DNA from: Deinococcus marmoris
Lineage (GTDB): Bacteria > Deinococcota > Deinococci > Deinococcales > Deinococcaceae
Direction of reading: 5' to 3'
Length of the DNA: 64,000 nucleotides
Assembly: GCF_001949125.1 (NCBI RefSeq)
Contig: NZ_MSTI01000007.1
Location: forward strand, 28,986-92,985
Under the pieces are notes generated by a model. It saw only the letters and a program-made list of their open reading frames with translations. It did no database searches and was not told the DNA's origin. A program made the position numbers and the translations under genes. Shown one piece after another: positions 23,722 to 31,474 of this stretch (the first letter of the stretch is position 1; every line of letters begins with the position of its first letter).

Positions 23722-24009
23722 ATGCGCACCCGAACTGAACGCCGAGCCACCGCCAACGCCCGCCACATCGCCCCCGCTGGAGCCATGAGCATGGCCACCG
23801 AACGCCTGATCGAGCGCACGCCCGCCAAGCACCTCGCCGTGTACGCCAACCCCGGCACCAAACGCCCGCAGAACTTCCTGAACCACAGCGGCGCATTCAG
23901 CGTGGCGGGCCGCTCCGAGCAGATCGCGGCCTACGCAGGCGGGGCCATCATCGCCCACCTGCCCAGAAGCCAAGCCCACCGCCACCTTCCGCACATGAAG
24001 CGCCGCTGA
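23722..24009 (+). CDS. hypothetical basic protein
   Basis: Protein of 95 aa, AGGAGG ribosome-binding site. Arg/Ala/His-rich with basic ends. The start codon of the next gene overlaps its stop by one base. Function unknown. Confidence 0.55.
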   Translation: MRTRTERRATANARHIAPAGAMSMATERLIERTPAKHLAVYANPGTKRPQNFLNHSGAFSVAGRSEQIAAYAGGAIIAHLPRSQAHRHLPHMKRR

Positions 24010-24200
24010 TGGACGCCCGCCTGCGCATGGGCGAACACGCCCGAGGGGATGACCTGCTTTTCCCGGCCCGCCAGACCACCGACACCGCCGATGTGCGCCC
24101 CACCTTCACCGCCCAGCGGGCCAGCACTGCCCAGGTCAAGGCCCAGGCCAAAACCCGCCGCAAGGCCAAGAAGGAAGCCCGCAAGAAGCAGCGCCGCTAA
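24009..24200 (+). CDS. small basic protein
   Basis: Protein of 63 aa with a Lys/Arg-rich tail (KTRRKAKKEARKKQRR). Possibly nucleic-acid binding. It shares one base with the preceding stop (TGATGG). Confidence 0.5.
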   Translation: MDARLRMGEHARGDDLLFPARQTTDTADVRPTFTAQRASTAQVKAQAKTRRKAKKEARKKQRR

Positions 24201-24250
24201 ACACCCTCTCCACCTCCCCTCACGCCGCAGCCCGGCCCACTGGAGTCCTT

Positions 24251-24613
24251 ATGTCCGAGAAAGCCCCGCCCCTCACGCACGACACCATCGGAGAGCTGGA
24301 AGCTGGCGGTATCGGCTACGCGATCAACGCCGCCATTGAGGAAATGATGGCCGACTGCTCGCGCCGCCCCGGCCTGGAAAAGGCCCGCACGGTCACCATC
24401 ACCCTGAAGTTCAAACCCCGCGCCAGCACCCTGGATCAGGGCCGCGCCGGGCTGAACAGCGTGGGCGTCCTGGCCGACGTCAAGACCAGCTCGCCGCCAC
24501 GCGCCAGCAGCGGTGAATTCCTGAACGTCGCCGAGAGCATTGGCGCAGACGGCAAGCCCGTGATTCAGGCCACCTTCGCCCAGATGCCGCTGCTGCGTGC
24601 CGGGAGCAACTGA
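24251..24613 (+). CDS. hypothetical protein paired with the DUF2303-like gene
   Basis: Protein of 120 aa. GIGYAINAAIEEMMADCSRRPGLEKARTVTITLKFKP is a helix followed by a long strand. Small proteins of this type often directly precede YfdQ/DUF2303 genes in phages. GGAG ribosome-binding site; overlaps the next gene by one base. Confidence 0.6.
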   Translation: MSEKAPPLTHDTIGELEAGGIGYAINAAIEEMMADCSRRPGLEKARTVTITLKFKPRASTLDQGRAGLNSVGVLADVKTSSPPRASSGEFLNVAESIGADGKPVIQATFAQMPLLRAGSN

Positions 24614-25398
24614 TGAGCCACCTCGACAGCACCGCCATTCAAGACGTTGAACGCCTGACCAAGGAAGCCAACGGCATCCTGATCGAAGATGCCCGCCCCG
24701 GCAGCACCCACCTGATCCGCAATCAAGAAGGGGAGCCTTACCTGTTCGTGGTGGAACTGGACCACCACAACACCACCGTGTTTGACCTGCCCAGCCTGAA
24801 AATCACTGCCGAGGCCAGCCACGAGGCCGGGGTGCTGGAGGCGATTTACGTCTCGGACGGCCAGATCGTGGCGCTATGCGAGGACGACGACATCGATCAG
24901 CGCTTTACCGCCGTGCTGAACCTGCCCCTGCACCCGGCCTTCGTGCGGGTGGCCTCGTGGAAGCAGCTCACCGCACTGACCCAGAAGGAACTGACCCGCC
25001 TGCTGCGCACCGAGTTGCGGGACCACGTGGATCCCACGGTGATCGACACATTCAGCGCCCTGAAGTTCACGAACAACCGGGAGCAGACCAGCGAGGTGCG
25101 CCCGGCCAGCAACGCCCTGGACAGCAGCATCCGCCAGAGCGTGGCAGACCGCAACGGGGGCAGCGCCCCGGAGGTCATCAAGCTCAACGTGCCCGTCTAC
25201 GACATCCCTGACGCGCGCGGTGACCTGTACGAGGTCAACGTCTACGTCGAATTCGATCACGACGCGGGCAAGTTCCTGCTGCTGACCGTCCACGGTGACC
25301 TGCGTGCGGCCCAGGAAGAGGCCGTCTCGGCCCTGATCGCGGATCTGAAGGACCACGCCCAGGCCCGCTGGCCCGTGTTGTACGGCAAGCCTTCCTAA
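24613..25398 (+). CDS. DUF2303 (YfdQ-like) phage protein
   Basis: Protein of 261 aa. The mid-region (YLFVVELDHHNTTVFDLPS, later HPAFVRVASWKQLTALTQKEL) and the C-terminal IKLNVPVYDIPDARGDLYEVNVYVEF agree with my recollection of the DUF2303/YfdQ family, often found near phage recombination or replication genes. Biochemical role unknown. It is the last rightward gene before the 1.3-kb noncoding region. Confidence 0.65.
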   Translation: MSHLDSTAIQDVERLTKEANGILIEDARPGSTHLIRNQEGEPYLFVVELDHHNTTVFDLPSLKITAEASHEAGVLEAIYVSDGQIVALCEDDDIDQRFTAVLNLPLHPAFVRVASWKQLTALTQKELTRLLRTELRDHVDPTVIDTFSALKFTNNREQTSEVRPASNALDSSIRQSVADRNGGSAPEVIKLNVPVYDIPDARGDLYEVNVYVEFDHDAGKFLLLTVHGDLRAAQEEAVSALIADLKDHAQARWPVLYGKPS

Positions 25399-25824
25399 CA
25401 CCTTCCCCGTGGATGGCCGTCCCACGTTAATCCCGGCCACCAAAGGTCCCACCGAGGACCGGGCAGCATGACAACATGAGCTTCAAGGCGTCCCAGCAGG
25501 ATAGGGACGCTGTGCAGGCCCCACCGGCTCAGCCGGAGCGGCGCGTGAAGACGGAAACCACTGCCCCGTGGCAGCAGGTCCGGCGAGACACGGCCAAAGG
25601 TCCCTGCACCCCTGAGAACCCGCGAACTCCCAGCCTCTTCCTCGGCGCTGGCCCGCGCGGGGCGTTTCCCTTGACGCGAGACAAGGAGGCCGCCAATCCC
25701 AGCCAGGGCGGTCGTCGCGGACTCTGCCGAGTTGACGGCATAGGCAGGCCCGCCGCACGGCCCACATGCCCGATTCCACGAAGACGCAATACCCACGCCT
25801 CAGCCTTTGCGCTGGGGCGGTGTC

Positions 25825-25900
25825 GGGAGCGAAACCCCAATGGATGGGGATAGGTCCGAGTGAAGACCGAAAACAGCGGGTTCGACTCCCGCCGCTCCCG
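25825..25900 (+). tRNA. tRNA-like cloverleaf with 8-nt anticodon loop
   Basis: All four helices are perfect: acceptor GGGAGCG/CGCTCCC (25825-25831, 25893-25899), D arm CCCC/GGGG with loop AATGGAT, anticodon arm GGTC/GACC (25853-25856, 25865-25868) and T arm GCGGG-TTCGACT-CCCGC (25876-25892). Length is 76 nt. The anticodon loop CGAGTGAA has 8 nt and no T at the usual position 33, and CCA is not encoded, so decoding is doubtful. Confidence 0.5.
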
Positions 25901-26611
25901 AATTCCAGCGCTGCGGAATTGACCGCAGGGCACCCGCCTCTGACAGAGTGACTGCTGAGGCACCACGCCCCTTACGGGGGGCGCACGCGCGTAGCAGGTC
26001 CGGCAGGCATTCCCGATCAGGAGGGCTTGAACCACCGGACTGGACGACAGGGAATTTCACGCCCTACCCCGTGACTGTGAGGCGCGTCATCCGGCGTTCG
26101 TGGAGGGCCACCGTCCGCCATTGGCTGCCCTGTTCCAAGTAGCGTCAGGGCGCTTCTTTCCGCTGCGCTGGATGTCCCTGGGCGTCCACTGCGGCTTTTC
26201 CCCACCCTCGGCCAGAACATCCGGCCATCAACCGCCAGCGTCAATTAAGACACTGGCTTAAAGGCGCAATGCGCCGCGCGTCCCGCGCTCGCCACACACC
26301 GCGACAGGGAGGCCCACCCGGCCAGCAGGGTGACGTTCGGCTCCGTTTGAGAGAAAACGGGCGACAGTCGGCATTCTCTGCCAGAGGCCAGGGCCGCGCG
26401 CCCCATGCGCGCACAGACCCTGCATTGCGTAGCAGCAAGCCCGGACAGGACAACACAGGTGGCCCTCTGCGCTGGACCTGTCCGGGCCTTACCGGCAGTC
26501 CCTGGTTGAGCCAGGAGCCGCCGAACCTCAGCCTCACCGGGAGGTCAAGCCCGGCCCGCCGCCGCAGTCTTTTGCACGGCGAAAGGAGATCCCATGAAGT
26601 AGTCCAGCGCT

Positions 26612-26697
26612 TGCGGGTGTGCCAGCAGAACGGCTAGCTGCTGGCCAATCACGGCGGACCCAGGTCCTTGCTGGTTCGAGTCCAGCGCCCGCCGCCA
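26612..26697 (+). tRNA. incomplete tRNA-like segment with encoded CCA
   Basis: The 3' end is canonical: T arm GCTGG-TTCGAGT-CCAGC (26670-26686), GCCCGCC, G, then CCA (26695-26697). A 5' partner GCGGGT at 26613-26618 gives six pairs, one of them G-T. Between them is an 8-bp hairpin GCCAGCAG/CTGCTGGC and a short GGAC/GTCC arm, but no ordinary set of D and anticodon arms. It ends 14 nt before the next gene. Probably a tRNA-derived or tRNA-mimic element. Confidence 0.35.
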
Positions 26698-26711
26698 ACA
26701 AAGGAGTGTTC

Positions 26712-27014
26712 ATGCCAACAACCCCCCAAACTGTCCGCAACGCCAGAGACGCCGCCGCCATCACCCACGCGGCGCTGCGGGCTGAACCCGTCGCGGACGA
26801 ACTCACCCACGTCCTCCACGCCATCACCGTCCAGGCCGCTGACAAGAAGACGTGCCTGACCGATTACCTCATTCCGGCCCGCGTGCGCGTCCGGCTGGTG
26901 GAGGAGCTGCACGCGCTGCGGTTCGAGGCGTGGGCCAGCCTGCCCTTCCCCGAGGCCACCAAGGCGCGGCTGAACGTCAACTGGCCGGAAAACCCGGAGG
27001 CCCTGGATGTCTGA
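26712..27014 (+). CDS. hypothetical protein
   Basis: Protein of 100 aa, AAAGGAG ribosome-binding site 7-8 nt before ATG 26712; the longer frame from 26619 would run through the tRNA-like element. Helical, with one Cys. Overlaps the next gene by 8 bp. Confidence 0.55.
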   Translation: MPTTPQTVRNARDAAAITHAALRAEPVADELTHVLHAITVQAADKKTCLTDYLIPARVRVRLVEELHALRFEAWASLPFPEATKARLNVNWPENPEALDV

Positions 27015-27432
27015 CCATCAGGAACGCGGCACGATCACGGGTCAGGATCTGGCCCGCCGTGCCTTCGCGGCCCGCAGGCTGCGCAAAGAGGAGCTGGCCG
27101 CAGATGCGCTGGTTCATCAACTTGGATTCGTGGCGTTTCCGGTAGCGTGCCTCGGCCAGACGAGCTGCGACATTCACGTGCCGCCCGCCCTGGCCATAAA
27201 GGTGGCGAGTCAAGCCAACAGTCTCGGCTGCGAGGTCATTTACTGGCACCGAGGCTTTGCCGAAACGCCCACCGGACGCCTGACCCTGAGCTGGCCGGAT
27301 GAACCGTACGACGGCGGCCCCCGGAACCGCCCACCCCCACCCGCCGGGCCGTTCTATGGCCAGTCCGAGGGCGGCAGAGCATTCTGGGACGCCCTACGGG
27401 ACACCTTTGGTTTGAGGAAGCGCCCCGTATAA
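27007..27432 (+). CDS. hypothetical protein
   Basis: Protein of 141 aa. Central alpha/beta part with several Cys (VACLGQTSCDIHVPPALAIKVASQANSLGC), Pro-rich linker (PPPPAGPF) and a helical tail. No motif recognised. It ends at a convergent junction with the recombinase gene. Confidence 0.55.
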   Translation: MSDHQERGTITGQDLARRAFAARRLRKEELAADALVHQLGFVAFPVACLGQTSCDIHVPPALAIKVASQANSLGCEVIYWHRGFAETPTGRLTLSWPDEPYDGGPRNRPPPPAGPFYGQSEGGRAFWDALRDTFGLRKRPV

Positions 27433-27445
27433 CTTTCTGCCGGAA

Positions 27446-27471
27446 TTGCACCGTTCGGTATAACCGTGCAA
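27446..27471. repeat. inverted repeat beside the recombinase, possible attP core or terminator
   Basis: TTGCAC (27446-27451) and GTGCAA (27466-27471) with inner GTT/AAC pairs flank a short loop, one C-C mismatch. It lies in the 57-bp gap between two convergent genes next to the integrase stop. No real T-tract follows, so an attachment or resolution site is as likely as a terminator. Confidence 0.35.
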
Positions 27472-27489
27472 AAGCCGTTTTCCTCGGTT

Positions 27490-28458
27490 TCACCAGTCCA
27501 GATTCACAGCCCGGTCCTGCTGCCTCGCATGATTGACGTACAGCGAACTCGTCTCCACCGAGGCGTGGCGCAGGTGGTCACGCACCTCCAGCAGATCGCG
27601 TGTCTGGCGATAGACCTCGGTGCCTGCTGTGTGGCGCAGGCCGTGAACCTCGCGCCCCACATACCGCACGCCAGTCACCTTGCACAGCTCGCGCAGGCTG
27701 TCGCTGATGCCTTTTCGGGTCTCCCAATTCAGGACGCGCGGCCCGAGCTTCGGCGTCATCTCTACCCAGCGCGAGAGTGCCACGCCGCACCTCCGCGACA
27801 CCGGCACCTCCTGACGCTTCTGCCGCTTGCCGGTCACGGTCAGGTAAGGCCGCTCCGCCGTCAGGTGTAGGTCTGCCCGCATCAAACCCGCCATCTCCCC
27901 CACCCTCAGCCCACAGTGCGCACCCAGCAACACCATGACCTTCTGTTGTGGATCCGCCTGTCTCAGTAGCAACTCAATGTCCGCCTTGCTGTAGGGCTGG
28001 CGCTTCTGCCACGCCGGAACCGGATCGGGGGCGGCCCGCACGTCCGTCAGCGGGGCCGCGTCGCTCGCTCCTGACCACCGGAGCGCTGCGAAGAGCGCCC
28101 GCGCTGCCGCCAGTCGCACCCGCACGCTGCCTGGGGCCAGCCCGGAGGCTTCCAGATGGCGGGCGTACCCGTACCCGTCATTCGGACGGGGCCGCAGCAG
28201 GCTCATTCCGCCAGGGCCAGCCCAGTTCAGGAAGGCGGACAGTCCGGCGCGGTAGCTCATCAGGGTGTTCTGGCTGACCCGCGCGCCTGCACTTCCCCTG
28301 GTGACCAGAAATGCCTCGGTCAGATCCCACAGGCCCGCCTCGTCCCGCTCGGCAGCCCAGCGCAGGGCCTCTCGCCTCAGCGCGTCGGGTTCCAGCCGGG
28401 CAAGCCGTTCCGAGCGGGCGGCAAGGTCCAGTCGGGCGGCCATCAGATCAAGAGACAT
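27490..28458 (-). CDS. tyrosine recombinase / integrase
   Basis: Protein of 322 aa. An N-terminal SAM-like core-binding domain (about 45-130) is followed by the catalytic domain with R185 (HCGLRVGEMAGL), K211, H272 and R275 (HGLRHTAGT), H298 and Y307 (ETSSLYVNH). All catalytic residues are intact. It resembles XerC/D-type integrases. Known roles are integration, or dimer resolution of plasmid genomes; coexistence with parAB makes resolution equally plausible. The ATG lies directly beside an inverted repeat (28459-28490). Confidence 0.92.
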   Translation of the reverse strand: MSLDLMAARLDLAARSERLARLEPDALRREALRWAAERDEAGLWDLTEAFLVTRGSAGARVSQNTLMSYRAGLSAFLNWAGPGGMSLLRPRPNDGYGYARHLEASGLAPGSVRVRLAAARALFAALRWSGASDAAPLTDVRAAPDPVPAWQKRQPYSKADIELLLRQADPQQKVMVLLGAHCGLRVGEMAGLMRADLHLTAERPYLTVTGKRQKRQEVPVSRRCGVALSRWVEMTPKLGPRVLNWETRKGISDSLRELCKVTGVRYVGREVHGLRHTAGTEVYRQTRDLLEVRDHLRHASVETSSLYVNHARQQDRAVNLDW

Positions 28459-28490
28459 GACCCAGCTTAAGCCGTGGCGGATGCTGGGTC
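28459..28490. promoter_or_regulatory. inverted repeat at the recombinase start
   Basis: GACCCAGC (28459-28466) and GCTGGGTC (28483-28490), perfect 8-bp arms with a 16-nt spacer, directly upstream of the integrase ATG. A candidate autoregulatory or accessory recombination site. Confidence 0.5.
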
Positions 28491-28512
28491 AGAAGAGTCA
28501 CAAGGCAGCCGA

Positions 28513-28529
28513 TTACATCAGTTATGTAA
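28513..28529. promoter_or_regulatory. 17-bp palindrome TTACAT-CAGTT-ATGTAA
   Basis: Perfect 6-bp arms, total length 17, in the divergent promoter region between integrase and the 28558 gene. In length and TTA...TAA ends it resembles the Deinococcus radiation/desiccation response motif bound by DdrO; internal bases match imperfectly. A DdrO-like protein is encoded at 35251. Confidence 0.5.
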
Positions 28530-28557
28530 CCCCAACTAACTCAACGAGGTTTTACCC

Positions 28558-29058
28558 ATGACTGAACCCACTCCACCCGACAACCGCCTCTGGTGCTGGA
28601 GCCGTCACCCCAGCGGCCCCTTCCATGGACCAGACCCCGATCAAGGCACTTCAGCACTGGACTCGCTCAGCGATCCCACCACCCCAGCCATCCCAGAGAG
28701 CGATCAGCCATGGGTATACATCGGGCGCTGTGCTCCAGGACTCGCCAGCAGCTTCCTGCCGGATCTGGACGGACTGATCGGCGACGCCCGCATCACGGCC
28801 TACGACATGCACCGGGACAGGCCGCTCAGCGCCCGCCGCCCGTCGGACTGGCTGGGCAACCTCAGTCCCGCCGAACACCAGGACCTGCTGGACCGCGTGG
28901 GCCGGGCCTTCGACGATTGGGCCTCGCAGCACCACCGGCAGCCGGAGTTCTTCCAGGTGCAGGACGTGCAGGCGCTGACCTGGGCTGAAGCAGACGCGGT
29001 GGCCCGGGACTATGCGAAAGAGCTGCTCGCGGTCATGGCCAGCGGGGCAAGCCAGTAA
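28558..29058 (+). CDS. hypothetical protein
   Basis: Protein of 166 aa with weak GAGG upstream. Acidic, Trp-rich; no motif recognised. The segment LSPAEHQDLLDRVGRAFDDWASQHH is a likely helix pair. First gene of the rightward block, downstream of the 17-bp palindrome, so possibly damage-regulated. Confidence 0.6.
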   Translation: MTEPTPPDNRLWCWSRHPSGPFHGPDPDQGTSALDSLSDPTTPAIPESDQPWVYIGRCAPGLASSFLPDLDGLIGDARITAYDMHRDRPLSARRPSDWLGNLSPAEHQDLLDRVGRAFDDWASQHHRQPEFFQVQDVQALTWAEADAVARDYAKELLAVMASGASQ

Positions 29059-29094
29059 GGACGGCGGAGGCCAACAAGCCACCGCAATAGAAAA

Positions 29095-29121
29095 GGCCCC
29101 AGGGGTGAGATCCCAGGGGCC
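29095..29121 (+). promoter_or_regulatory. leader hairpin before the DinD-like gene (copy 2)
   Basis: GGCCCCAGGG (29095-29104) pairs with CCCAGGGGCC (29112-29121), loop GTGAGAT, one A-A mismatch. It is a near copy of the element at 21721-21745 before rha, with a run of A's upstream in both cases and a GGAGG ribosome-binding site downstream. No T-tract follows here, arguing against a simple terminator. Confidence 0.6.
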
Positions 29122-29141
29122 GCCTACTTGGAGGACTTTCA

Positions 29142-29951
29142 ATGCAAAGCATACAGGAACGGATCACCCAGATTAAAAGCCAGATCGAGGGCGAACGGCA
29201 GTTTGACGAGAATGGTCAGGAGTTCTGGAGCGCACGCGGCCTCGCCCCCATCCTCGGGTACCGGAACTGGGAGCAGATTCCGGGCTTGATCGAACGCGCG
29301 AGCGCAGCCGCAGAAAACGCGGGTGCAAGCGCCCAGAACCATTTTCGACCCGCCTCGAAAATGGTCGCCATCGGCTCCAAGAGCGCCCGCGATCTGCTCG
29401 ACTTCCGAATGAGCCGGTATGGCTGTTACCTCTTCGCCATGAACGGCGATCCGCGCAAGCCGGAGATCAGTTGCGCCCAGTCTTACTTCGTCGTCAAGAC
29501 CCACCAGATGGAGACGGTGGAACGCCAGGCCCTGGAGGATCAGCAGGCCCGCGCGCTTCCCGCCGCCGCCCCCACTCTACCCGCGCCTGTCGGCATGGAT
29601 TTTCTGCAACAGTTCGCCGGGAACGTGCTGGTGGCCATTCAGCAACAAGCCCACACCACCAAAGAGGAGGTCAAGGCGGAGATCCGCACTGAGATCACTC
29701 AGACGCTGGGCGAGTGGCCCATCAGTGGCAGTCAGCCCCGCGAGATTCATAGCCGCGTCGGCAAGCTCGCCAAGCTCATGGGTGGGCAACGCGCCCACTT
29801 CAGTGATGCCTGGAGGCGTCTGAAGGACCGCTATGAAGTCATCGGGTACCGGGACCTGACTGTAGGCCAGTTCGATGACGCCGTGAAGTTCCTGGATCTT
29901 CAAATCGCCTCCTATCAGACGGACGGCGGACTCTTCAGGGGTGAGTTGTGA
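29142..29951 (+). CDS. DinD/BRO-N family protein
   Basis: Protein of 269 aa. FWSARGLAPILGYRNWEQIPGLIERA, KMVAIGSKSARDLLDFRMSRYGCYLFAMNGDPRKPEI and SYFVVKTHQME match the DinD/BRO-N domain (residues about 27-125). The C-terminal 100 residues (IHSRVGKLAKLMGGQRAHFSDAWRRLKDRY) resemble an ORF6C-type domain. BRO-N proteins bind DNA; E. coli DinD is damage-induced and inhibits RecA. A phage role as antirepressor or damage-response regulator is likely. Confidence 0.8.
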   Translation: MQSIQERITQIKSQIEGERQFDENGQEFWSARGLAPILGYRNWEQIPGLIERASAAAENAGASAQNHFRPASKMVAIGSKSARDLLDFRMSRYGCYLFAMNGDPRKPEISCAQSYFVVKTHQMETVERQALEDQQARALPAAAPTLPAPVGMDFLQQFAGNVLVAIQQQAHTTKEEVKAEIRTEITQTLGEWPISGSQPREIHSRVGKLAKLMGGQRAHFSDAWRRLKDRYEVIGYRDLTVGQFDDAVKFLDLQIASYQTDGGLFRGEL

Positions 29952-30589
29952 ATCCGAAGGAGCGTCTGCGCCGCTTAGGCAGCTTGCTCAAAGCTGGGCG
30001 GGCACAACAGGCCCTGCCACCCTACGAGAAGCTTTACGACGTCATGGTGCGAGACATCCTCGCCAGAGCGCTGGAGTACGGTTATCCACTGGAAATCCCA
30101 GGAGAGGACTATCTGGACCTCTACCTCGGCCACTCAGAACATCTGGGGGCATACAAGATCGGGATCGGTAAGGATGCTCTGAACCGAGCCAAGTCAATCA
30201 AAAGCGTGAATGCCGCACACGGTCATGGCGACGACTTCAGATTGATCAGGTTTGTACGCGGCCCAAATCGACTGGTCAGGGCCGCCGAAAAGCGGATCAA
30301 GGTGCGCTTTGCTCACTTGGTGGTTATGGGACGCGAATGGTTCTCGGATATCGAGAGCGATTTTCTAACTGTCTGCGCTGAAGAACAGCGTCAGCTTGCT
30401 GAGGACCGACAAACCTATCTGCTGAATCACGGTCCTATGGAGGACTTGAACCGCACGCGCAGGCTCTTTGAGATTTTCGGCCCGATGGATGCGGCAGCCC
30501 GCGTGACCCATCTGGGGGCGCGAGTCAAGCAATGGGACGACGTCTTCGCCGAGATGGACGAGTGTTGCAGACAGCAGGTGTCAGCGTGA
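29948..30589 (+). CDS. T5orf172 / GIY-YIG-superfamily DNA-binding protein
   Basis: Protein of 213 aa, GTG start in a GTGA overlap with the DinD-like gene. GAYKIGIGKDALNRAKSIKSV, DFRLIRFVRGPNRLVRAAEKRIKVRF and GREWFSD match the T5 Orf172 (Bacteriophage T5 DNA-binding) fold, a GIY-YIG relative usually found beside BRO-N domains. Here the two are separate, coupled genes. GC content is lower than its neighbours, suggesting recent acquisition. Confidence 0.7.
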   Translation: MNPKERLRRLGSLLKAGRAQQALPPYEKLYDVMVRDILARALEYGYPLEIPGEDYLDLYLGHSEHLGAYKIGIGKDALNRAKSIKSVNAAHGHGDDFRLIRFVRGPNRLVRAAEKRIKVRFAHLVVMGREWFSDIESDFLTVCAEEQRQLAEDRQTYLLNHGPMEDLNRTRRLFEIFGPMDAAARVTHLGARVKQWDDVFAEMDECCRQQVSA

Positions 30590-30951
30590 ATGCCCACCTC
30601 CCCACCCTCCTGGCCGCCGTCAGCCTGGGCCTCAGCGGACTGAACGGCGGGCCTCCCCTGCCGCCCCCACTGGACCGTCCCAATCTGCTGCGCCTGCGCG
30701 ACGTGCTGGAGACGGCCAGCATCCTCCCGGAAACGCCCCTGATCCTGACGCCCAGCGATCACGAGGCCCTGCTGGTCTGCGTGCTGACCACCGACGCCTA
30801 CCTGGACAGTGGGCGCACCATTGACGGCCCACCGGACCTCCTGCGCGCCCTGGAGGAAGAGCAGCGGCAGGGGGCACGCGAGGCCCTGATGAATGAACTG
30901 GATGTCTGGAAGACCCTGAAATGCTACGGGACCGCCCATGCCCAGCTCTGA
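30586..30951 (+). CDS. hypothetical protein
   Basis: Protein of 121 aa starting at GTG 30586 (GTGA overlap). Leu/Pro-rich N-terminus, then helical acidic region. No recognised motif. Confidence 0.55.
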   Translation: MNAHLPTLLAAVSLGLSGLNGGPPLPPPLDRPNLLRLRDVLETASILPETPLILTPSDHEALLVCVLTTDAYLDSGRTIDGPPDLLRALEEEQRQGAREALMNELDVWKTLKCYGTAHAQL

Positions 30952-31474
30952 CCCCGGCCAGCTCGCCCTGACCCTCTCCTCCCTCTTCACCGCCAGCCGT
31001 ACGGACGGACGCCAGCGGGCGCACACGCTGGGGCATGGCTTACAGCTCACCGTCGGGACAGCAGACGGCGATTTCGTGGCTTTGAGCCGCAAGGCAGGCG
31101 AGCCGGACATGCTGGAGGCCGCAGTGGTGGCCGAGAAGGCAGGCTGGATCAGCTACTCCACAGACTGGCAGGACATCGCCGGATCGCGCTACCTGGTGAT
31201 CCGCCCCGACTCGCCCACCGAAGACCCACCGGATGAAGGCGACACCGATCCACCCTCCCCCGAGATCGTCGCCCTGCTGACGGACCCACAAGCCCCCTGG
31301 CGACACCGCACCTTCACTGCCCAGGCCCATGAGGCCAGGGACGACGCGGTGCGCCGGATGTCGCGGGCGGAGCTGCACGAGGAGATGGCGTGGCTCCGCA
31401 CGAAATGGGGGCCGCAGCTCCGGGCATGGCAGCAGGGGCGGCTGCGGGAGGTCTTGGCAGGACCAGCACCGTGA
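30938..31474 (+). CDS. hypothetical protein
   Basis: Protein of 178 aa. Beta-rich N-terminal domain (HTLGHGLQLTVGTADGDFVALSR), acidic Pro-rich linker (DEGDTDPPSPE) and a helical C-terminus. Overlaps the upstream gene by 14 bp. Function unknown. Confidence 0.55.
   Translation: MPSSDPGQLALTLSSLFTASRTDGRQRAHTLGHGLQLTVGTADGDFVALSRKAGEPDMLEAAVVAEKAGWISYSTDWQDIAGSRYLVIRPDSPTEDPPDEGDTDPPSPEIVALLTDPQAPWRHRTFTAQAHEARDDAVRRMSRAELHEEMAWLRTKWGPQLRAWQQGRLREVLAGPAP

Larger units (their letters stand above)
25399..26711 (+). ncRNA. 1.3-kb gene-free structured region, candidate large noncoding RNA
   Basis: No frame here has a good start signal or protein-like composition on either strand. Perfect helices are dense: CCGGC/GCCGG with a TCA loop near 25524, TGCCG/CGGCA near 25726, CTGCGG/CCGCAG 25911-25928, GCCCGGACAGG/CCTGTCCGGGC 26439-26449 with 26477-26487, CCTGG/CCAGG 26501-26515, CCGGG/CCCGG 26537-26554. 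GTCCGG 25998-26003 with CCGGAC 26035-26040 and ATTCCC 26009-26014 with GGGAAT 26050-26055 interleave as a pseudoknot. Two tRNA-like segments are embedded. Large ornate phage RNAs (GOLLD, ROOL) are the known comparison; class membership is not shown. Strand is inferred from the T-loops. Confidence 0.5.

Noticed and set aside
25476..25853. 125-aa and other frames within the 25.4-26.7 kb region as genes
   Set aside because: No ribosome-binding sites, erratic composition, overlapping frames on both strands, and strong RNA secondary structure instead.
25825..25900. tmRNA
   Set aside because: The 3' end looks tmRNA-like (GCGGGTTCGACTCCCGC), but the acceptor partners are only 76 nt apart, leaving no room for an mRNA-like domain.
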